Of a DNA stretch of 64,000 nucleotides, positions 17,816 to 26,347 are shown one piece after another. The translations under genes were made by a program, and so were the position numbers. The stretch spans positions 496,001 through 560,000 of the forward strand of contig NZ_CP136651.1 of assembly GCF_036784765.1 (NCBI RefSeq), read 5' to 3'. A model generated the notes under the pieces. It searched no databases. It was not told the origin of the DNA and saw nothing but the letters and a program-made list of their open reading frames with translations. The stretch's first letter is position 1. Every line of letters starts with the position of its first letter. Origin of the DNA: Novosphingobium sp. ZN18A2 (GTDB taxonomy: Bacteria > Pseudomonadota > Alphaproteobacteria > Sphingomonadales > Sphingomonadaceae).

Positions 17816-18108
17816 TGAATGCTTCCTTCCATCTTACGTGGCGCGTCGTGCGCGACCGTGTTTGGCGCCCCTCATGACGATTGATACGGTTCATGGCAAC
17901 GGCCCGCGTTGCACCGTGCTCCAACGGGCCGGGAAGCGTGCGCCGGAAGGAATGCACAGGCGCCTAAGCAATTTTTCACTATTCCGGATGCGTATGTATC
18001 CCGAATCTCGTCCGAATCCTGCGATTGGTTTTTTGTGCAGTGCGGTCTAGAGGGTTGACCTGAACGGTCGATTTGGACCAATCCCCGGTTTGACGGCTTC
18101 CTGGCTAG
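17816..18108. other. Divergent intergenic region between bioB and rfbF
   Basis: About 290 bases separate the leftward biotin operon from the rightward polysaccharide operon. The bioB-proximal half is GC-rich; the rfbF-proximal part (from about 17970) is AT-richer and presumably carries the rfb promoter. No clean -35/-10 pair, operator or terminator could be assigned by eye. Confidence 0.4.
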
Positions 18109-18894
18109 ATGGATTTCAAGACATTGACCAAAGCAGTAATTCTCGCCGGCGGCCTTGGAACCCGGCTGGGTGAAGAGACCTCGACCCGTCCGAAACCCAT
18201 GGTAGAAATCGGCGGGAAGCCGATAATCTGGCATATTATGAAGATATACTCCGCCCACGGAGTGACGGATTTCATCGTTTGCCTTGGTTATAAAGGTTAT
18301 ATGATAAAGGAGTACTTCGCTAACTACTTCCTTCATACGGCCGACGTGACGCTCGATCTGGCGCAGAACAGCATGGAAGTGCATCACGCCCGGACTGAGT
18401 CCTGGCGGATAACATTGGTGGAGACCGGCGCAAGCACGATGACCGGTGGCCGGCTCAAGGCGATCAGGCCCTATCTGGATGACGACGACCTGTTCTGCTT
18501 CACCTATGGAGACGGTGTGGCGGCTATCGACCTTTCCGCCGAAATCGCCTTTCACAAGGCGCATGGCAAGAAGGCCACGATTACCGCAGTCGCGCCTCCC
18601 GGCCGGTTTGGCGCGTTAGAATTCGAAGGTGATCTTGTCCGCAGTTTCCGCGAAAAACCGGCGGGCGATGGGGGCCTGATCAACGGCGGGTTCTTCGTGG
18701 CGCATCCCTCGGTCCTCGACCTCGTGGAAGGGCCGGACACGATCTGGGAGCGCGAACCAATGGAAGCGCTCGCGAAGAGCGGCGAACTGATGGCCTTCCG
18801 CCATGATGGTTTCTGGCAGCCGATGGACACCATGCGCGACAAGCAGCACCTCGAGAAGTTGTGGCAGGACGGAGCACCATGGAAGTGCTGGTAG
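18109..18894 (+). CDS. rfbF: Glucose-1-phosphate cytidylyltransferase
   Basis: 261 residues. Makes CDP-glucose from CTP and glucose-1-phosphate, the entry step to CDP-3,6-dideoxyhexoses. N-terminal nucleotidyltransferase motif [16 protein letters not shown], then [30 protein letters not shown] (metal-binding aspartate), [17 protein letters not shown] and the C-terminal [19 protein letters not shown], all typical of RfbF/DdhA. Length matches the family (257-261). Overlaps rfbG by 16 bases. Confidence 0.95.
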   Translation: MDFKTLTKAVILAGGLGTRLGEETSTRPKPMVEIGGKPIIWHIMKIYSAHGVTDFIVCLGYKGYMIKEYFANYFLHTADVTLDLAQNSMEVHHARTESWRITLVETGASTMTGGRLKAIRPYLDDDDLFCFTYGDGVAAIDLSAEIAFHKAHGKKATITAVAPPGRFGALEFEGDLVRSFREKPAGDGGLINGGFFVAHPSVLDLVEGPDTIWEREPMEALAKSGELMAFRHDGFWQPMDTMRDKQHLEKLWQDGAPWKCW

Positions 18895-19946
18895 ACGGAG
18901 CGTTCTGGCGCGGCCGGCGCGTTTTCCTGACTGGCCACACCGGTTTCAAGGGAAGCTGGCTTTCGCTATGGCTGTCGCAAATGGGTGCCGAAGTGACAGG
19001 CTTCGCATTGCCTGCCGAACCAGTTAGCCTGTTCGGGCAGGCACGGGTCGGCGAACTGGTCAGGCATTTAGAAGGCGACATACGCGATCTTACCCAGGTC
19101 GAGGCGGCCATGCGCGAGGCAAGGCCCGAAGTCGTCTTCCACCTTGCGGCCCAGCCGCTGGTGCGCCTGTCCTATGAACAGCCGGTCGAAACGTATGCGA
19201 CGAACGTCCAGGGTACGGTACATGTGCTGGATGCATGTCGTCGCGCCGACGACTTACAAGCGATCGTCTGCATCACCAGTGACAAGTGCTATGAAAATCG
19301 TGAATGGGTCTGGCCCTATAGGGAAAGTGACCCGATGGGTGGCTTTGATCCCTATTCCAGCAGCAAGGGTGCGGCCGAAATCGTGATTTCCGCCTACCGC
19401 CGGTCGTTCTTCGGTGAAGGGCCGGGGCTGGCATCGGTGCGGGCAGGCAATGTGATCGGCGGCGGCGACTGGGCAGCCGACCGGCTGATTCCGGATATCG
19501 TCCGCGCGCTCATCGAAGAGCGTCGCCCGCTTATACGCGCTCCGCGCGCGATCCGGCCCTGGCAGCACGTGCTCGAGGCGCTCGGTGGCTATATAGCTAT
19601 CGCCGAGCGGCTGGCCCGGGGCGATGCCGGGTTTGCCGAAGCATGGAACTTCGGTCCGTCCGATGACGATACGCAACCGGTCGAATGGATCGTTGAGCGA
19701 ATGCTGGACGCATGGGGTGGCGGCGCGTGGGATCGTGCATCCGGAACTCAGGTCCACGAAGCCAATTTGCTCAAGCTCGATTGCGCGAAAGCGCGCGCGG
19801 GCTTGGGCTGGCGGCCCGTGCTCGGCCTTGGACGTGCGCTTGAATGGATCGTCGAATGGCATCGCCACGTGGCGAATGGCGGTGACGCTAGGCAGGTTAC
19901 TCGCGATCAACTGGCATTCTATCGCAGGCTTCTTGACGAACGATAG
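18879..19946 (+). CDS. rfbG: CDP-glucose 4,6-dehydratase
   Basis: 355 residues. Extended SDR enzyme converting CDP-glucose to CDP-4-keto-6-deoxyglucose. NAD motif [39 protein letters not shown], catalytic YxxxK in [11 protein letters not shown], and [12 protein letters not shown]. Start ATG 18879 follows GGACGGAG; starting at 18861 would add six residues. It overlaps the end of rfbF, so coupling is likely. Confidence 0.95.
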   Translation: MEVLVDGAFWRGRRVFLTGHTGFKGSWLSLWLSQMGAEVTGFALPAEPVSLFGQARVGELVRHLEGDIRDLTQVEAAMREARPEVVFHLAAQPLVRLSYEQPVETYATNVQGTVHVLDACRRADDLQAIVCITSDKCYENREWVWPYRESDPMGGFDPYSSSKGAAEIVISAYRRSFFGEGPGLASVRAGNVIGGGDWAADRLIPDIVRALIEERRPLIRAPRAIRPWQHVLEALGGYIAIAERLARGDAGFAEAWNFGPSDDDTQPVEWIVERMLDAWGGGAWDRASGTQVHEANLLKLDCAKARAGLGWRPVLGLGRALEWIVEWHRHVANGGDARQVTRDQLAFYRRLLDER

Positions 19947-20012
19947 ACGTTGAGGGTCATGGCATTTTAGGTTTTTGGGATAATTTCCGTTTCAAGCAGG
20001 GGTAGTTCATCC

Positions 20013-21377
20013 GTGACAGAAGGTTCCATCCAGTCCGATCTCGCATCGGCATCCCAGCAATTGGACGAGCCCGAACTCCGTTCGGTGATCCTCGATCTTG
20101 TGGGGGAATATGCGCGCCGCTTCCATGCTGAGAAGCCATTCGTTCCCGGGGAGAGCCCTGTGCCGGTTTCCGGCAAGGTCTACGGTGCGGCCGACATGCG
20201 GATGCTGGTGGATTCCTCGCTGGATTTCTGGCTGACAACCGGGCGCTTCAATGAAGAGTTCGAACAGCGGCTGGCTGCGCGTGTCGGAGTTGCCCATGCG
20301 CTGACCACCAATTCCGGCTCTTCGGCCAACCTGCTCGCCCTGTCGACGCTGACCTCGCACTATTTCCGTGGCGACGCCCTGAAGCCGGGGGACGAGGTAA
20401 TCACGGTGGCAACCGGTTTCCCGACGACGGTAAACCCCTCACTGCAATATGGGCTTGTGCCGGTGTTCGTGGATGTCGATATCCCAACGTACAACATCAA
20501 GCCCGAGATGATCGAGGCCGCGGTTACCGACAGGACGCGCGCAATCATGATCGCGCATACTCTGGGCAATCCGTTCAATCTAGCCGAAGTCATGCGTGTT
20601 GCCGAAAAGTACAATCTCTGGGTGGTCGAGGACTGCTGCGACGCACTTGGCGCGACATACGATGGACGGGGTGTCGGCACGTTCGGCCATGTCGGAACGC
20701 TCAGCTTCTATCCCGCGCACCATATCACGATGGGTGAAGGCGGCGCGGTGTTCACCGACAAGCCAAGGCTCAAGCGCGTTATCGAATCGATGCGCGACTG
20801 GGGGCGCGACTGCTGGTGCGCGCCGGGCATGGACAACACTTGCGGCAAGCGTTTCTGCCGCCGCTTGGGTGATCTGCCCAAAGGGTACGATCACAAATAT
20901 ACCTACAGCCATGCCGGCTATAATCTGAAGATTACGGATATGCAGGCGGCTGTCGGGCTTGCGCAGCTTGACCGGCTCGATGGTTTTATCGCAGCCCGCC
21001 AGCGGAATTTCGATACCCTGACGCAGTTGTTGCGCCCGCTGGAAGATCTGATGATTCTTCCAGAAGCGACGCCCAACAGCCAGCCGTCGTGGTTCGGTTA
21101 TCCGATCACTTTGCGCGAAGGTTGCGGCGTGGATCGCGACGAACTGGTGCAGTATCTGAACGAATACCGGATCGGCACCCGGCTGCTGTTCGGCGGCAAT
21201 CTCTTGCGCCAGCCTTATATGAAGGGGCGCAATTACCGCGTTGTCGGAGAACTTTCGAGCGCCGATCTGGTTACCACGAATACATTTTGGATCGGCCTCT
21301 ACCCCGGATTGACGGAAGATCACCTAGGCTACACGGTAGAGAAGATTGCTGCGTTCATCGCGGACAACAAGGGCTGA
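20013..21377 (+). CDS. rfbH: CDP-6-deoxy-4-keto-glucose-3-dehydratase (E1-type, RfbH)
   Basis: 454 residues, GTG start. PMP and [2Fe-2S]-dependent C3 deoxygenase. Where aminotransferase relatives have the PLP lysine, this protein has His ([14 protein letters not shown]), the mark of RfbH/E1. The cluster cysteines are present: DCCDALG and [17 protein letters not shown]. With a reductase it gives CDP-4-keto-3,6-dideoxyglucose. A dedicated E3-type reductase (DdhD/RfbI) is not in the window, so a housekeeping ferredoxin reductase may serve. A 66-base AT-rich gap separates it from rfbG. Confidence 0.94.
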   Translation: MTEGSIQSDLASASQQLDEPELRSVILDLVGEYARRFHAEKPFVPGESPVPVSGKVYGAADMRMLVDSSLDFWLTTGRFNEEFEQRLAARVGVAHALTTNSGSSANLLALSTLTSHYFRGDALKPGDEVITVATGFPTTVNPSLQYGLVPVFVDVDIPTYNIKPEMIEAAVTDRTRAIMIAHTLGNPFNLAEVMRVAEKYNLWVVEDCCDALGATYDGRGVGTFGHVGTLSFYPAHHITMGEGGAVFTDKPRLKRVIESMRDWGRDCWCAPGMDNTCGKRFCRRLGDLPKGYDHKYTYSHAGYNLKITDMQAAVGLAQLDRLDGFIAARQRNFDTLTQLLRPLEDLMILPEATPNSQPSWFGYPITLREGCGVDRDELVQYLNEYRIGTRLLFGGNLLRQPYMKGRNYRVVGELSSADLVTTNTFWIGLYPGLTEDHLGYTVEKIAAFIADNKG

Positions 21378-21387
21378 AGTGCGGCCA

Positions 21388-22332
21388 ATGCAGGCTGCAA
21401 AACCTTCTTCCCGCTATGTTCTGACCGGACCTTCGGGCTGGATCGGACGAAGCATGCTGGACGTGCTTTCGCGGCGGCTGGGCGAGTCGCCCGGCGATCA
21501 GGTTGTGGCCTTCGGTTCGAGCGCGCGATCCGTTTCCCTGCGCGATGGCCGCACAATAAGGGTGCGTGCGCTGAACAGTATCGGCCCGGCGGATGTGGAA
21601 GGCGCACATCTTGTCCACCTTGCATACCTGACAAAGGAAAAGGCGGGGCAGCGCGGCGAGCGATATTTCACGGACACCAATCTCTCGATCGATGATGCCG
21701 TGCTGGGCGCCATGGAAAAGGCAAGGCCGGCCAGCGTGTTCGTGTCCTCTTCCGGCGGTGCAGCGATTGCGGCATCTGGAAAGGATCCGAACGCATACGG
21801 CATCGCCAAGCTGCGCCAGGAAGCCCGCTTTCTCGAAGCGGCGGAGCGGCTGCAAGTACCGACCATGGTGGGCCGGATCTACAACCTAGCCGGGCCCAAC
21901 ATCAACAAGATCGAAAGCTACGCGATCTCGAACTTCATCGACCAGGCGCTTCGCGGGCAGCGTATCCGGATCGAAGCGACAGTTCCCGTCTTCCGGTCAT
22001 TCCTGCATGTGCTGGATTTGTGTGAACTGGTTCTGGCGGCTGCCGAAATGCGTCGTGGCTGCGCCAATACGATTGACTTTTGCGGGGCCCGCGTTGTGGA
22101 GATGGCGGATCTTGCCGAAAGCGTGGCGGACGCTGTCGGTGGGGATATCGCCATCGACCGTGATACAATCGATTTCACGCGTCCCAGCGTCTATCTTGGC
22201 AATTTCGTCCAAACCCGGCTTCTGGCCATGGAACTGGGGGTTGCGCTCGCGCCGCTGGAACGGCAGGTCCGGGATAGTATTGAATGGCTTGTGGATTCAA
22301 AGGCGACCGGTGTGGTCGGACGTTCGAAGTAG
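21388..22332 (+). CDS. NAD(P)-dependent extended SDR, probable deoxysugar ketoreductase/epimerase
   Basis: 314 residues. Glycine motif in VLTGPSGWIGRSML (a P-S-G-W variant of GxxGxxG), and YxxxK in AYGIAKLRQE. C-terminal half has the substrate-side features of sugar-nucleotide SDRs (RIYNLAGPNINK). In CDP-3,6-dideoxyhexose clusters this position is filled by a 4-ketoreductase (abequose or paratose synthase) or, in yersiniose clusters, by YerF. I cannot tell which from sequence alone. Start at ATG 21388; the frame is open from 21346. It lies 10 bases after rfbH. Confidence 0.8.
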   Translation: MQAAKPSSRYVLTGPSGWIGRSMLDVLSRRLGESPGDQVVAFGSSARSVSLRDGRTIRVRALNSIGPADVEGAHLVHLAYLTKEKAGQRGERYFTDTNLSIDDAVLGAMEKARPASVFVSSSGGAAIAASGKDPNAYGIAKLRQEARFLEAAERLQVPTMVGRIYNLAGPNINKIESYAISNFIDQALRGQRIRIEATVPVFRSFLHVLDLCELVLAAAEMRRGCANTIDFCGARVVEMADLAESVADAVGGDIAIDRDTIDFTRPSVYLGNFVQTRLLAMELGVALAPLERQVRDSIEWLVDSKATGVVGRSK

Positions 22333-22479
22333 CTTAGGCAATTGAGAGTAATTTGCGATATAGGGAGTGCAGATTGTGGGCGACGCCAGACGCGAAATGC
22401 GTGAGAGCCGAGCCACTTAAAGGCCTGTTGCTCTATCGAATGAGCAAAGATAGATGATTTAGGGAAATGGAGATTTTTT

Positions 22480-23598
22480 GTGCCGAATGATATCTTTCAG
22501 GACTTGTTCGTCCTTGAACTGGCGAACAATCATTGGGGAAAACTCGATCGTGGATTGAAGATCATCGACGATTTTGCACGGGTCGTCGCGGCGGAAGGCG
22601 TGAAGGCTTCGATCAAGCTCCAATTTCGCGATGTCGATAACTTCATCCATGCCGATTATCGCGATGCGGAGGATATCCGATACATCAAGAAGACCCTGGC
22701 TACCCAGATGCCATGGGACAGCCTGCGTCAGCTGGTGCAGGCCGTGCGCAATCACGGGATGTTGACCATGGTCACGCCGTTCGACGAGGTTTCCGTCGAT
22801 AAGTGCGTGGAATTCGGTGTCGATATCCTGAAGATCGCCAGCTCTGACATCCGCGACAAGACCCTGCTGCGCAAGATCGCCTCGGCAGGCAAGCCGGTCA
22901 TTGCGTCTTCGGGCGGTGCAGACGAGCACCATATCGATGAACTGGTGGAATATTTTACGTCGCGCGACGTGCCGTTCGCGCTAAATCATTGTGTCTCGCT
23001 CTACCCGTCGAAAGACAGCGATCTGGAATTGAACCAGATAGATTACCTTCAGGCGCGCTATCCGGGCGTGGTTGTCGGGCTTTCGACCCACGAATGCCGC
23101 GACTGGCACGATTCAATCCTGATCGCCTATGCAAAGGGCGCGCGGACGTTCGAACGCCATATCGATATCGATCACGAAGGAGTGCCGGTTAGCGCCTATT
23201 GCACGAAGCCGGAGCAGGCTGAGGTTTGGTTCCGCGCTTTCAATAAGGCCAAGGAAATGTGCGGCGGCAGCGGCGCGCAACGGCGCGAGGTTCCGGCTGG
23301 CGAGCGCGAATATCTCGATGCTCTGGTTCGTGGCGTCTATGCTAAACGCGCCCTACCCGCCGGCCACAAGCTGACCGAAGAAGATGTCTACTTCACGGTG
23401 CCCCTGCTCAAGGGCCAGATATCGACCCGCGAATTCGAGGGTGGGGAAGTGCTGAAGGCGCCGGTACAAGCCGATGGCGCGGTGCAGCTTGGCGCGATTG
23501 ATGCGCATTACGTCAACAATCCAGAACTGCTGCGCCTTGTGCCTGATCGCGGCATGGAAGGCCGCCAGGGCGTGCGCAAGGTGGCGGTAAACGAATAA
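22480..23598 (+). CDS. NeuB-family (sialic acid synthase-like) protein with SAF domain
   Basis: 372 residues, GTG start after GGAAATGGAG. The N-terminal NeuB barrel is clear: ELANNHWGKLDRG, SIKLQFRD, SSDIRDKTLLRKIAS, VIASSGGADEHHIDE, NHCVSLYPSKDSDLELNQIDYL, VGLSTHECRDWHDSI, TFERHIDIDHEGVPVSAYCTKP. A SAF/antifreeze-like domain follows (about 290-350: RGVYAKRALPAGHKLTEED). Known NeuB enzymes add PEP to an N-acyl-aminosugar or its phosphate. No NeuA cytidylyltransferase or NeuC epimerase is nearby, and the neighbours belong to CDP-dideoxyhexose synthesis, so its acceptor is an open question. A 147-base gap before it may hold a promoter. Confidence 0.85.
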   Translation: MPNDIFQDLFVLELANNHWGKLDRGLKIIDDFARVVAAEGVKASIKLQFRDVDNFIHADYRDAEDIRYIKKTLATQMPWDSLRQLVQAVRNHGMLTMVTPFDEVSVDKCVEFGVDILKIASSDIRDKTLLRKIASAGKPVIASSGGADEHHIDELVEYFTSRDVPFALNHCVSLYPSKDSDLELNQIDYLQARYPGVVVGLSTHECRDWHDSILIAYAKGARTFERHIDIDHEGVPVSAYCTKPEQAEVWFRAFNKAKEMCGGSGAQRREVPAGEREYLDALVRGVYAKRALPAGHKLTEEDVYFTVPLLKGQISTREFEGGEVLKAPVQADGAVQLGAIDAHYVNNPELLRLVPDRGMEGRQGVRKVAVNE

Positions 23599-23691
23599 CG
23601 CCGGACAAGGTAGGCTGGAGGGGCAGGCGCACAGGCGCTGCTCCATCCATGATCTCTTTTCCCGTGATTTCACCTTCATTGCCGGAGCCCG

Positions 23692-25548
23692 ATGATGGCG
23701 ACAGTCCGCCTAGCCGATTTCCTTGCTCGCAAATTGCGCGACCACGGTGTGCGCCATGTCTTTATGCTGACCGGGGGGGGAGCGATGCATCTGAACGATG
23801 CGATGGGGCGAGTGGATGGCCTCAGCTATGTCTGCTGCCACCATGAGCAGGCACTTGCGATGGCGGCTGAGAGCTATACGCGACTTTCGGGCCGTCTGGC
23901 TGCGCTGAATGTCACGACCGGGCCGGGCGGGATCAATGCGCTGAACGGCGTACATGGCGCGTTTACCGATTCCATTGCGATGATCGTGGTGTCCGGCCAG
24001 GTGAAGCGCGAGACGCTGGCAAGCAATGCACCGGTGCGCCTTCGTCAATTGGGGGACCAGGAGGCGGATATTGTCTCCATGGTTGCGCCGATCACAAAAT
24101 ACGCGGTTACCGTTACCGATCCGCAAAGCATCCGATATCATCTTGAGAAGGCGCTTTGGCTGGCTGAAACCGGTCGGCCCGGCCCGGTCTGGATTGATGT
24201 GCCGATAGATGTGCAAGCGGCGCCGATCGATCCGGATACGCTTTCCGGCTTCGATCCCGTTCGCGAAGGATACGGCCGACCGTTCGCCTTGCCAGCCGAA
24301 TACGGCTGGTTGCGCGGCGATGCCCTCGACGCCGCGGTGCGTGATGTCGTTCGGGCAGTCCGCGAAGCCGAACGACCGGTTCTCCTGCCGGGTACCGGCG
24401 TGCGCATCAGCGGCCAGCACAAAACTTTCCTGCGGATCGCGGATAAGCTGGGTATCGCGGTGGCGCCTGCTTGGAATGCGCAGGATGTGGTGGGTGACGA
24501 GCATCCGCTCTATGTTGGTAGGCCGGGAACCGTCGGTGATCGATCCGGCAATTTCGCAGTGCAAAATTCGGATTGCGTGCTGGTCCTAGGGTGCCGGCTT
24601 AACGTCCGCCAGATCAGTTACAACTTCGCCTCGTTCGCCCGCGCCGCGAAAAAGATCATGGTGGACGTCGACGCGGCGGAGCTGGCGAAGCCCACGCTTT
24701 CGATCGACATGCCCGTCCATGCCGATCTTAAGGAGTTCCTGCCGGCGCTGGAACGGGCGCTGGACGGTTACGACGCACCCGCGACGCATGGGCGCTATGT
24801 GGACTGGGCGATGGAGCGGCGCAAGAAGTACAACCCCGTGCTCCCCGAATACTGGGAAACGAAGGGCGTGGTTAATCCCTATTGCTTCACCGAGGCGCTA
24901 TTCGAACAGCTCGAAGCGGACGATGTCGTCGTCATGGCCGACGCAACCGCGGCGGTGGTCACGGTTCAGGCTGCCAAGCTCAAGCAAGGGCAGCGCATCT
25001 ATTCGAATTCCGGCGCAGCTTCGATGGGTTATGACTTGCCCGCCACGATCGGCGCCTGGCATGCGATGCCCGAAGGTGCGAACCGGATCATCTGCATGGC
25101 GGGCGACGGATCGATCATGCAGAATCTGCAGGAACTGCAGACGATTGCAGGGCAAGGTATTCCTGCTAAGATATTTCTTTACAACAATTCGGGTTATCAT
25201 TCGATCCGGCAGTCGCAACAGGCGCATTTCAACGGCTTCTCGGTAGGTTGCGGACCGGATTCGGGCGTGACGTTCCCGGATTTCGGCAAGATCGCGCCAG
25301 CATTCGGCTTCGCATACCGGCTGACGAGCGAACACGACGATATTCGCGCTGCCATCGCAGAGACGCTGGCGACCGATGGCCCCGCCATTTGCGAGATCAT
25401 GGTGGACAAGGAGCAGAATTTCGCGCCGAAGCTTTCGTCCAGGCGGCTGGACGACGGGACAATGGTGACGGCCCCGCTCGAGGATCTGGCGCCGTTCCTT
25501 CCACGCGACGAGTTTGAAGCGAACATGCTCATCCCGGTCATGGACTGA
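23692..25548 (+). CDS. ThDP-dependent enzyme of the acetolactate synthase fold (YerE-like)
   Basis: 618 residues. Three-domain ThDP enzyme: N-terminal Pyr domain with the catalytic glutamate in YVCCHHEQALAMAAES, a central domain, and a C-terminal PP domain with the magnesium/ThDP motif AGDGSIMQNLQ...LYNN (GDG-24 residues-NN). Other blocks: HVFMLTGGGAMHLND, NVTTGPGGINALNG, GRPGPVWIDVPIDVQ. It looks like acetolactate synthase but sits in a sugar cluster with rfbFGH. In Yersinia, YerE uses ThDP to add a two-carbon unit from pyruvate to CDP-4-keto-3,6-dideoxyhexose; I infer a similar reaction. Followed by a HAD phosphatase after 2 bases. Confidence 0.82.
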   Translation: MMATVRLADFLARKLRDHGVRHVFMLTGGGAMHLNDAMGRVDGLSYVCCHHEQALAMAAESYTRLSGRLAALNVTTGPGGINALNGVHGAFTDSIAMIVVSGQVKRETLASNAPVRLRQLGDQEADIVSMVAPITKYAVTVTDPQSIRYHLEKALWLAETGRPGPVWIDVPIDVQAAPIDPDTLSGFDPVREGYGRPFALPAEYGWLRGDALDAAVRDVVRAVREAERPVLLPGTGVRISGQHKTFLRIADKLGIAVAPAWNAQDVVGDEHPLYVGRPGTVGDRSGNFAVQNSDCVLVLGCRLNVRQISYNFASFARAAKKIMVDVDAAELAKPTLSIDMPVHADLKEFLPALERALDGYDAPATHGRYVDWAMERRKKYNPVLPEYWETKGVVNPYCFTEALFEQLEADDVVVMADATAAVVTVQAAKLKQGQRIYSNSGAASMGYDLPATIGAWHAMPEGANRIICMAGDGSIMQNLQELQTIAGQGIPAKIFLYNNSGYHSIRQSQQAHFNGFSVGCGPDSGVTFPDFGKIAPAFGFAYRLTSEHDDIRAAIAETLATDGPAICEIMVDKEQNFAPKLSSRRLDDGTMVTAPLEDLAPFLPRDEFEANMLIPVMD

Positions 25549-25550
25549 CG

Positions 25551-26201
25551 GTGCACCGGCCCGCACTTCTGTTCGACCTCGACGGCACGCTTGTCGACAG
25601 CGCGCACGGCATCGCCGTCGCATTGACGCGCCAGTTGAGGGCGCGGGGCGGCGACGCAATCGAAATCGCGCGTGTCCGCAGCCTGGTCAGCCTCGGCGTG
25701 GACACTCTCGTGCGTGAGGCGCTCGGCAGCCACTTTCGCAATGCAGACGAGGACGTGTCCGAGTTTCGGGCTGCCCTAACCACGATCGCGGCGGATCCTG
25801 CTTCGATTTTCCCGGGCGTCATTGCAGCGCTTTCGGAACTGGCCAGGTACGGATATCCAATGGCGATCGTAACGAACAAGCCGGAGCGCCTTGCACGGCA
25901 ACTGATCGCCCAACTTGATCTGGAGCGTTTCTTCCCGGCGGTCGTTGGCGGCGACACGCTGGCCGTGTGCAAACCCGATCCGGCCCCGCTGCTCCATGCG
26001 CGACAACTGCTGACGGAAGGCGACGGCGCGATCATGATCGGTGACAGCAAGGTCGATGCCCATGCTGCCGCCGCGGCTGCGTCTCCGTTCCTTCTTTACC
26101 AGGCAGGATACGGGAAAGACGAATGTGCGTTTGTCGCGAGCGAGCATCGTTTTACGGATTTCGGTGAGTTACCGGCACTGATCGCCCGACATGCCGGATA
26201 G
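25551..26201 (+). CDS. HAD-superfamily phosphatase (phosphoglycolate phosphatase-like)
   Basis: 216 residues, GTG start two bases after the ThDP gene. Motif I LLFDLDGTLVDS, motif II VTNKPE, motif III KPDPAPL with Lys, motif IV MIGDSKVDAHAA: a complete subfamily I HAD phosphatase with a helical cap. Tight coupling to the sugar genes suggests it removes phosphate from a biosynthetic intermediate, for example the phosphorylated product of the NeuB-like enzyme (as in KDN-9-phosphate or Neu5Ac-9-phosphate phosphatases). Generic repair of phosphoglycolate is the alternative. Confidence 0.85.
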   Translation: MHRPALLFDLDGTLVDSAHGIAVALTRQLRARGGDAIEIARVRSLVSLGVDTLVREALGSHFRNADEDVSEFRAALTTIAADPASIFPGVIAALSELARYGYPMAIVTNKPERLARQLIAQLDLERFFPAVVGGDTLAVCKPDPAPLLHARQLLTEGDGAIMIGDSKVDAHAAAAAASPFLLYQAGYGKDECAFVASEHRFTDFGELPALIARHAG

Positions 26202-26251
26202 AAACGCTTTGCGGTTTACGCGATCGCCCCGGCCAATGATTTAGGAACACT

Positions 26252-26278
26252 TTTGGCAGGGCGGCACAGCCTGCCAAA
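26252..26278. promoter_or_regulatory. Inverted repeat between sugar genes and the polysaccharide export gene
   Basis: TTTGGCAGG (26252-26260) and CCTGCCAAA (26270-26278) form a perfect 9-bp stem with a 9-base loop. No T-run follows on either strand, so a plain intrinsic terminator is unlikely; an operator or an attenuating leader hairpin for the export operon is possible. Confidence 0.45.
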
Positions 26279-26347
26279 TGCAACTTGCCTAGGGGGGGCT
26301 ATCTGCTAGTGACCGAGCACAAAAGGACGGTTCAAAACCAAGGTCAT

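Noticed and set aside
23692-25548. Acetolactate synthase of branched amino acid synthesis (ilvB)
   Set aside because: No regulatory subunit gene (ilvN) follows, and the gene sits in a CDP-deoxysugar run; a YerE-like role fits better.
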